A stretch of 64,000 nt of DNA. Source: Papio anubis (taxonomy: Eukaryota > Chordata > Mammalia > Primates > Cercopithecidae). The stretch spans positions 77,476,155 to 77,540,154 of the forward strand of contig NC_044985.1 in assembly GCF_008728515.1 (NCBI RefSeq), read 5' to 3'. The notes under the pieces are model-generated. The model saw only the letters and a list, made by a program, of their open reading frames with translations, ran no database searches and was not told the origin of the DNA. Each line of letters begins with the position of its first letter. The first letter of the stretch is position 1. Position numbers and translations under genes: made by a program. Positions 57,447-64,000 of this stretch are shown piece by piece.

Positions 57447-57766
57447 TTTTCTTTCTTTCTTTCTTTCTTTCTTTTTTTTTTTTTTTTTTGAGATGGAGTC
57501 TCACTCTGTTTCCCAGGCTGGAGTGCAGTGACTTGATCTCGGCTCACTGCAACCTCCACCTGCAGAGCTCAAGCAATTCTCCTGCCTCAGCCTCTTGAGT
57601 GACTGGGACTACAGGCATGTGCCAACATGCCTGGTTAATTTTTGTGTTATTAGTAGAGACGTGATTTCACCATGTTAGGATGGTCTTGATCTCCTGACCT
57701 CGTGATCCTCCCACCTCAGCCTCCCAAAAGGTGCTGGGATGACAGGTGTGAGTCACCGTGCCTGGC
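57447..57766 (-). mobile_element. AluS-type Alu, antisense, with (CTTT)n tail
   Basis: The tail is (CTTT)n plus poly-T, then GAGATGGAGTCTCACTCTG and the body to CACCGTGCCTGGC. TGCTTTTGTGTCTTTT before and TGCTTTTGTTTCTTTT after form the target-site duplication. Confidence 0.95.
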
Positions 57767-57935
57767 TGCTTTTGTTTCTTTTTAAAGAAATTGTTGATGA
57801 TTCTAAATTCATAAGTATAATCTCATTTTCTGTTTACTCTAGAAGCTTCCTTGCTTTTATTTTCATAATTAGCTCTATAATTTATCTTTTTGGTATGGTG
57901 TATAATGCAAAATATGAGAGAAGACTATTTTCATA
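57767..57935 (-). mobile_element. L1M continuation, antisense
   Basis: After the Alu the antisense L1M ORF2 resumes (TACTCTAGAAGCTTCCTTGC, CTTTTTGGTATGGTGTATAA). Confidence 0.6.
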
Positions 57936-58699
57936 GCTGTCCAATTAACAACGCTATTTCCTAAACAGACAATACAGTAGCTTAGCATTCTTTCACATGA
58001 TCAGATGTGTCATTGATTCCTTTCATGAATACTACTTACAGCTAGAAAAACCCTAGTAAGGATGCAAAATCACTCAGGGATGTTGCAGTGGAACTTTGCT
58101 TTTTCTATGTCAGTTTCTCCCTTAAAAAAATTGATGATTGAGAACCAAACTCTCCTCTTTCAGGTCAAATCTCATGTCTTACATTTTTATTTCATTCAAC
58201 ACATCTGCATATTCAAGGATACTGGATTATTAATAACTATTTCAAGGTGAACACTATAAGCTATGGTAGACAGAACTTTCAATATCAGCCCCTAGAACCA
58301 TTTTGTCAATGATATCTGCCATTACAGAAAATATTTGACTTCCCAAATTATCTTTCAATTTGATTTTATTTATGCAAATCATAAAAATAGCCCACATCAT
58401 GATCAATCAATCTACTTTGTAATATGTTAAGCTTTTAATCTGAGTCCAGCATTATTTGGAATCACAGTTTTTAAGAAGGGGAAAGAAGGAGAAAATTGTT
58501 CTCTTTAGCACTTTTACAATCAAGTTATGAATAAAACATGAATGTGTTTTAAAAATAAAAATGGACATGTTTAAAGAATAATGTAATTGGATATTGTACA
58601 ATAGTAATTTGTCTTGTGTAGATAAGGAGTTATGTGCTCAAATACAGTGGGCAGCTAGGAATAACTAAGGGAAGTTTTTAAAGAATCAATTTTACATTT
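57936..58699. other. Unassigned AT-rich stretch
   Basis: No gene or repeat is recognised. Confidence 0.5.
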
Positions 58700-58749
58700 A
58701 TATTAGGGTTCTCTAGAAGGACAGAACTAACAGGTTGGATGGATAGATG

Positions 58750-58796
<47 letters not shown>

Positions 58797-59182
58797 GGGG
58801 AAATTTATTAAGTAGTATTCACTCACACGATTACAAGGTACAGTAGGCCATCTGAAAGCCAAGGAGCAGGGAAGCCAGTCTGAGTCCCACAGGTGAAGAA
58901 CTTGGAGTCCAATGTTCAAGGGCAGGAAGCATCCAGCACAGGAGAAAGATGTAAGCTGGGAGGCTAAGCCAGTCTAGCCTTTTCACGGTTTTCTGCCTGC
59001 TTTATATTTGCTGGCAGCTGATTACCTGGTGCCCACCCAAATTAAAAGTAGGTCTGCCTTTCCTAGCCTACTGACTCAAATGTTAATCTCATGGCAACAC
59101 CCTCACAGACACACCCAGGATCAATACTTTGCATCCTCAGTCCAATCAAGATGGCACTCAGTATTAACCATCACAACATTTA
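58700..59182 (-). mobile_element. ERVL-type LTR (MLT2-like), antisense
   Basis: Plus-strand words TTAGGGTTCTCTAGAAGGAC, CACTCACACGATTACAAGG, GAAGCATCCAGCACAGGAG, TTCTGCCTGCTTTATATTTG, ACCCTCACAGACACACCC and TATTAACCATCACA run from the LTR 3' end to its 5' end. On the minus strand a TATAAAG box and an AATAAA signal are in the expected order. The subfamily is uncertain. Confidence 0.7.
58750..58796 (+). repeat. (GATA)n microsatellite
   Basis: About 11.75 uninterrupted GATA units, preceded by GGATGGATAGATG variants from 58737. It lies in the LTR near its polyadenylation end. Confidence 0.97.
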
Positions 59183-59243
59183 TATTTTGTTTTTTAGAGA
59201 ATTTTTTTGTTAGTAATCTTTTTTGACATTTTGTAAGTAAAAT

Positions 59244-59569
59244 ATTTTTTAAATTGTTTTTATTTTATATTTATTTGTTTATCTGTTTGAGACAAAGTCT
59301 CACTCTATCACTCAGGCTGGAGTGCAATGCTGTGATCTCGGCTCACTGCAGACTCTGCCTCCCAGACTCAAGGATTCTCTGCCTCAACCTCCTAAGTATC
59401 TGGGACTACAGGTTGGCACCACCATATCTGGCTAATTTTTTGTATTTTTGGTGGAGACATGATTTCACCATGTTGGCTAGGCTAGTCTTGAACTCCTGAC
59501 CTCAGGTGATCAGTCAGTCTCATTCTCCCAAACTGCTGGGATTACAGGCATGAGCCACTGTGCCCAGTC
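59244..59569 (-). mobile_element. AluS/J-type Alu, antisense
   Basis: T-rich tail with TTTATTTGTTTATCTG, then GAGACAAAGTCTCACTCTAT and the body to CACTGTGCCCAGTC. AAGTAAAAT lies on both sides as a probable target-site duplication. Confidence 0.94.
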
Positions 59570-60054
59570 AAGTAAAATCTTGATTCATCAGAATATGGTT
59601 TTGTTTTGCTACCTTAAATTCTTCTCTAAAGATTATATTTGTGGTATCACAGAAGCATTCAGTTGCCAATTGAACTAATATATCTCTTCACAAGTCACAC
59701 CAAAGTACCAACTAAATGAAGATAAAATCATTTTAAAAATTAATTAATGGTTAATATCTCTGATTCATTTATTTATTACAGTATAAACCCCATTTTATGT
59801 GATTCATTAATATCGTGCCTCAACTTAATCATTAAATATTGGCCTGTTCCTCCTTCTATGGCCTTCTATCTGTCTTATTCCACATATTCTTGGTAGCCCT
59901 ATTGCCACTATTCAATTACATTTTATTTTCAAATAAATTATCAATAAAATTGATGAGTAGCAATAGGTGTTTTATACTCAAAAACTAACTTTAGCTTACG
60001 CTATTGCAAGACTATAAGAATCCTAATTTGAGATACTGATTAGGCCAGCAACAC
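59570..60054. other. Unassigned stretch
   Basis: Nothing is recognised between the two antisense Alus. Confidence 0.5.
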
Positions 60055-60348
60055 TTTTTTGTTTTGTTTTGTTTTTTGTTTTTTGAGACAGAGTCTCACT
60101 CTATTACCCAGACTCTAGTGCAATGGCGTGATCTTGGCTCACTGCAAACTCCGCCGCCCGAGTTCAAGCAATTCTCCTGCCTCAGCCTACTGAGTAGCTG
60201 GGATTACAGATACGTGCAACCACTTCCGGCTAATTTTTGTATTTTTAGTACAGATGGGGTTTTACCATATTGATCAGGCTGGTCGTGATCCACCCACCTT
60301 AGCCCCTAAAACTGCTGGGATTACAGACGTGAGCCAGTGCGCCCGGCC
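60055..60348 (-). mobile_element. AluS-type Alu, antisense, with deletion
   Basis: T-rich (TTTTG)n tail, GAGACAGAGTCTCACTCTAT and the body to GCCAGTGCGCCCGGCC. The left monomer lacks the segment between GATCAGGCTGGTCGT and GATCCACCC (about 18 bp shorter than usual). Confidence 0.93.
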
Positions 60349-60699
60349 CACATTTTTTTTTTTTTTTTTGCAGAAGTATAGCTGCTCTCATAAGCAGCAT
60401 ATATCTTCAGAGCAGAATTCCTTAAAACATGGTTACAATGATTGAATATATATTAGAAATTGTGAACATCACTTTTATATCAATTATTCAATTTAATTTA
60501 ATCAATTAACTTTACAGATATTCAAATACATTACTAAAGCCGGCAGGAATAGAGGTTAATATTTGCTATCTAGCAATTCCAGAGAAAAAATTAGGCAAAG
60601 AAATTTATATTTTCTTTTAAATTTGAGGAAGAAGGATATTGGAGAAGACTGATCATATTGAATGACATGGTATTATCCATATTGAAACACTTTATATTG
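60349..60699. other. Unassigned stretch starting with a T run
   Basis: A second T run (60353-60370) follows the Alu; the rest is not recognised. Confidence 0.45.
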
Positions 60700-61010
60700 A
60701 CCAGGCGTGGTGGCTCACGCCTGTAATCCTAGCACTTTGGGAGGCCAAGGCAGGTGGATCACGAGGTCAGGAGATCGAGACCATCCTGGCTAACATGGTG
60801 AAACCCCGTCTCTAGTAAAAAACAAAATATTAGCTGGGCGTGGTGGTGGGCACCTGTCGTCCTAGCTACTCAGGAGGCTGAGGCAGGAGAATGGCGTGAA
60901 CCTCGGAGGCGGAGCTTGCAGTGAGCTGAGATGGTGCCACTGCACTCCAGCCTGGGCAACAGAACAAGACTCGGTCTCAAACAACAACAACAACAACAAC
61001 AACAACAAAC
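60700..61010 (+). mobile_element. AluY, sense, with (CAA)n tail
   Basis: ACCAGGCGTGGTGGCTCACG to CTCGGTCTCAAA, then nine or so CAA units. CTTTATATTG on both sides (60690-60699 and 61011-61020) is the target-site duplication. Confidence 0.96.
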
Positions 61011-61020
61011 CTTTATATTG

Positions 61021-61654
61021 TTTCACCGATTTATCTTTTGGGGAAGCTAAATTCTCGATCACATCATCTACTTGAAGTTATTGAGAAATACAATTTAAAA
61101 TATGTTTCAGTGTAGACTATAGCTAAATATTCTATTTAAAATAATAAAAATGGAGGGATATAATGTAAAACACAAAATAGCATAAAGTATAGACAACCTA
61201 AATTAAAATCATCTGAGGAGGTTTTCAGAACCTCAAATTCCAGTAAACACAGAACTGAATCAGAAGAGATGAGGCATGCCTGGGAGTCTGGAGCTGTATT
61301 AAACTTCTAGATAAATCTGATTCATATTGATGTTTGTTAAGCCTGAGATAGTGTTTTTGAATGCATATCTCATATTTAAAACATAGTGTAAAATAAGCTT
61401 AGTATTTGTTAAGTGACCGGATATTCATAGCAGGTATGCCACAAATGTTTGTAAAAGAATGTAACTGAATAAACAAATATTTCCATGCCTAGTTACACAG
61501 TGCACAAATCTTTATTAAGATACAACACTAAATTTTTAATTTTAAGTGATAGGGTAATTTAATAGCCTATTTAAAAATAATTTTCTTCAGTTTATCTAGT
61601 TAAGAATGATGAAAGCAATTGATATTAATTTTTAAAAAGAAAGTTTATACAGTC
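61021..61654. other. Unassigned AT-rich stretch
   Basis: No gene or repeat is recognised. Confidence 0.5.
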
Positions 61655-62099
61655 TAAAATGAATATTCTGATCAGTATATCAAAGGCAACCTGTTTATTT
61701 CAGCACTATACACAATAATGGAAATATGAAATCAACCTGTGTTCATCAATGAATGAACGGATAAAGAAAATGAGATATAGGGATATAGTTATGTACACAA
61801 TGAAATGCTATTCAGCTAAAAAGAAAGAAAATGAAGCTGCCATTTACAGCAACATGGATGAAACATTATTTTTTAAGTTAACTAAGACAGGTACAGAAAG
61901 ACAAATATCACATGTTCTCACTCATATGTGAGGGCTAAACTTTATCTCATCAAAGTAGGGAGTAGAATGGTAATGAACAACGGCTGGAAGAGGTGGGTGG
62001 GGTGGATAAATAGAAGTTGGATGTGGATGGATACAAACATATAGTTAGATGGAAGGAATAAGCTAGTATTCCCTAGCACAGTAGGGTGACTACAGCTAA

Positions 62100-62131
<32 letters not shown>

Positions 62132-62330
62132 ATCTCCTTCTTTTAAAATTAGCTAGATTTGAAATATTCCCAACAAAATGGAATAATAAATGTTCAAGAT
62201 GATGGATATTCTAAATACCCTGATGTGATCAATACACATTGTATGCATGTATCAACATATCCCATGTACCCCATAAACATGTATACATATTATGTGTTAA
62301 TAAAAATAAATGAAATAATGCATAAATTTA
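61655..62330 (+). mobile_element. L1MA/L1PB LINE 3' end, sense
   Basis: GAATGAACGGATAAAGAAAA, GAAATGCTATTCAGCTAAAA, CATGTTCTCACTCATATGTG, CACAGTAGGGTGACTACAGC and CATGTACCCCATAAACATGT trace the ORF2 end and 3'UTR. A (TG)n run of about 14 units (62105-62132) sits where the L1 has TCAATAATAATTTA-like sequence. Confidence 0.88.
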
Positions 62331-63013
62331 ATATTCTGGAATTATTAGAAATAATAAAAAAATTATATATGGGGATTCTGGCATTGTTTAAGACAGACTA
62401 AACACAATCCATCCACCTTTTCTCTCTTATTGATTACAACGAAAAACTCTGAAAAATATGCATAAATACCAGAAACTCCTGAAAGATATTAAAAAATAAG
62501 AGCAGACTGACAATTTAGGGAGCTCAAGACTCTTAAGAATAACCTAGAGATGAGTTTCCTATGCATATGTGTTCTGCATCCTAAGTATCATTGTTTAGGC
62601 TCTGGAAAACATCAAATCTAAAATTGCAAATGCTTGAAATGGGAGAAACTTTAAGGGAAGACTGCTTTCTCTAGCCAAAGGTATAAGAACAGGGCTATTG
62701 TGAAATACGGCCTATTTGAGTTGCAGGATCCAGGCACAAAAAGACAAATGTCCCATGTATAAACAAGTCATAACCAAGTGCTTTTAACTTTTAAGGACTT
62801 GCATAGAATGGCAAATTTCCTTCCTACTTGGGTGACCAAGGCTTTCTGGGGATATTGTACTCCTGTGTGCTAACAAAGAAATGTCAGCCCCCAACTTCAC
62901 ACTGTTTTCAAAGGTAGTCCCAACGGAGTGGAGGAGGCCTTTTTAAAAATTATTTTTGCTATTCATCAGGTAGAGGCAGTGGTGTTCATGCATGCTCTTT
63001 TCTTTTGTTGTTT
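62331..63013. other. Unassigned stretch upstream of LTR12
   Basis: This 0.7-kb block is of mixed composition and may be an old retroelement piece (the wording resembles LINE or ERV interior), but I cannot assign it. It runs directly to the TGAGAGG start of LTR12. Confidence 0.35.
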
Positions 63014-63686
63014 TGAGAGGGGACAACATGCTAGCAGCTTGGGTGCCTCCTCGGCCTCGGAGTCCACTCTGGCCATACTTGAGGAGCCCTTCAGCAAGCT
63101 GCTGCACTGTGGGAGCCCCTCTCTGGGCTGTCCCAGGCTGGAGCCGGCTCCCTCTGCTTGTGGGGAGGTGTGGAGAGAGAGACATGGGTGGGAACCGGGG
63201 TTGCACACCACAATCGCAGGCCAGCGCGAGTTCCGGGTGGGCGCAGGCTCAGCAGGCCCCGCAGTTGGAGCGGGGGACAGATGCCTCTGGCCCCTGACAG
63301 TGAGGGGCTTAGCACCTGGGCCAGCAGCTGTGGAAGGTGTGCCAGTTCCCCCAGCACTGCAGGCCCACTGTCTCTGGCACTGGAATTCTTGCTGGGCCTC
63401 AGCTGCCTCCCCGCAGAGCAGGGCTCAGGACCTGCAGCCTGCCATGCCCGAGCCTCCCCCCGGGAGCCCCAGTGGGCTCCTGCGCAGCCGGAGCCTCCCC
63501 CAGGGGTGTTGCCCCCTGCTCCCCTGTGCCTGTTCCCATTGACTGCCCAAGGGCTGAGGAGTGCCGACATGAGGCCTGGGACTGATGGACAACTCTTCCC
63601 CTGGCCCCCACTGGGCAAAGCCAGCTGCTCCTGAGTTGGATGGGGACTTGCACAACTTTTACCTCTACTGGAGGATTGTATATGCA

Positions 63687-63984
63687 CCAATCAGCACTCT
63701 GTGTCTAGCTCAGGGTTTGTGGATGCACCAATCAGTACTCTGTATCTAGCTAATCTGGTGGTGACTTGGAGAACTTTTATGTCTAGCTCAAGGATTGTAA
63801 ACACACAATCAGCACTTTTCGTCTAGCTCAGGGATTGTAAATACACCGTTCAGCACTCTGTCAAAATGGACCAATCAGCTCTCTGTAAAATGGACCAATC
63901 AGCTCTCTGTACAATAGACCAATCAGCTCTCTGTAAAATGGACCAATCAGCACAATGTGTGTGGGGTCAGATAAGGGAATAAAA
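63687..63984 (+). promoter_or_regulatory. LTR12 U3 promoter: CCAAT array, GATA site and TATA box
   Basis: Six intact CCAAT boxes lie at 63687, 63728, 63871, 63895, 63919 and 63943; further units are mutated (ACAATCAG near 63800, GTTCAGC near 63848). A GATAAGG site (63970) precedes the TATA-like AATAAAA (63978-63984). In HERV9 LTRs this layout drives plus-strand transcription starting about 25 bp after the TATA, i.e. at or just past the window end. NF-Y and GATA factors are the known binders of such arrays. Confidence 0.85.
63860..63956 (+). repeat. Four 24-bp tandem units, each with a CCAAT box
   Basis: Units at about 63860-63884, 63885-63908, 63909-63932 and 63933-63956 share GT(A)AAAATGGACCAATCAGC. 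The first is 25 bp. The last three are exactly 24 bp, close to two and a quarter DNA turns. Confidence 0.93.
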
Positions 63985-64000
63985 GCAGGCTGCCTGAGCC

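Larger units (their letters stand above)
63014..64000 (+). mobile_element. LTR12 (HERV9-type) LTR, truncated by the window end
   Basis: It starts TGAGAGGGGACAACATGCTA, runs through a GC-rich U3 (CTTGAGGAGCCCTTCAGC, GAGTTCCGGGTGGGCGCAG, CCTGCAGCCTGCCATGCC) and then the typical repeat array of GTCTAGCTCAGGGATTGTAA and CACCAATCAGCACTCTGT, ending with AATAAAAGCAGGCTGCC. These are LTR12 hallmarks. The R and U5 regions lie beyond the window, so I cannot tell a solo LTR from a provirus. GC-rich frames of up to 204 codons on both strands are not genes. Confidence 0.93.

Noticed and set aside
62928..63690. Overlapping 204-, 199- and 158-codon frames on both strands
   Set aside because: They lie almost wholly in the GC-rich U3 of LTR12, where stop codons are rare by composition. 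They overlap each other on both strands and show no known domain.
63860..63956. Regular 24-bp repeats, considered as a CRISPR array
   Set aside because: The units are contiguous, have no unique spacers, and are the known enhancer repeats of LTR12.

Overview
This window reads as mammalian, specifically Old World monkey (Cercopithecidae), non-coding DNA. About half or more of it is interspersed repeats of primate type: Alu (old J, middle-aged S, young Y), primate L1PA/L1PB and ancient L1M LINEs, MIR, MaLR and other LTRs, and mariner/Tigger DNA transposons. The species call rests on young Alus at 19844-20142, 45343-45641 and 46552-46847. They carry right-monomer variants typical of Old World monkey AluY lineages (an ACTAGCCGGGCGAGGTGG-type block and GAGATCCGGCCACTGCAC). 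The LTR12 (HERV9-type) LTR at the end fits a catarrhine primate.

I see no host protein-coding exon, tRNA, rRNA or snRNA gene that I can support. The open reading frames are short and lie in Alus, L1 remnants, microsatellites or the GC-rich LTR12. The window is therefore intergenic or inside a large intron.

Layout: 1-2.6 kb holds a MADE1 mariner MITE, an L1M tail, an AluJ, a 79-bp segment present twice, an unexplained long hairpin and an AluS. 3-7 kb is antisense L1M interrupted by a Tigger7/MER44-like element, then an L1PA whose 5'UTR is joined to its ORF2 3' end. 7-24 kb is mostly single-copy-looking AT-rich DNA with scattered MIR, Tigger, LTR and Alu insertions. 24.0-27.8 kb is one L1 insertion with a twin-priming 5' inversion. 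28-30.5 kb is unassigned. 30.5-40.3 kb is a mosaic of L1M/L1MA, MLT1 LTRs and Alus. 41.1-43.05 kb is a MaLR LTR split by a 1.6-kb GC-rich LTR. 45.3-52.5 kb has six Alus around a long antisense L1M into which an Hsmar1 mariner transposon inserted. 53-62.4 kb has an old local duplication, MLT1, a MER2-like Tigger, L1M pieces, an ERVL-type LTR with a GATA microsatellite, and four Alus. The window ends inside LTR12, about at its expected transcription start.

The genes do not form a pathway. The parts that could act today are regulatory or structural: the LTR12 promoter with six CCAAT boxes, the MADE1 hairpin (the element type that gave rise to the miR-548 family), and the Hsmar1 ends. Family names come from recalled consensus features, not from a database search, so subfamily names are provisional.
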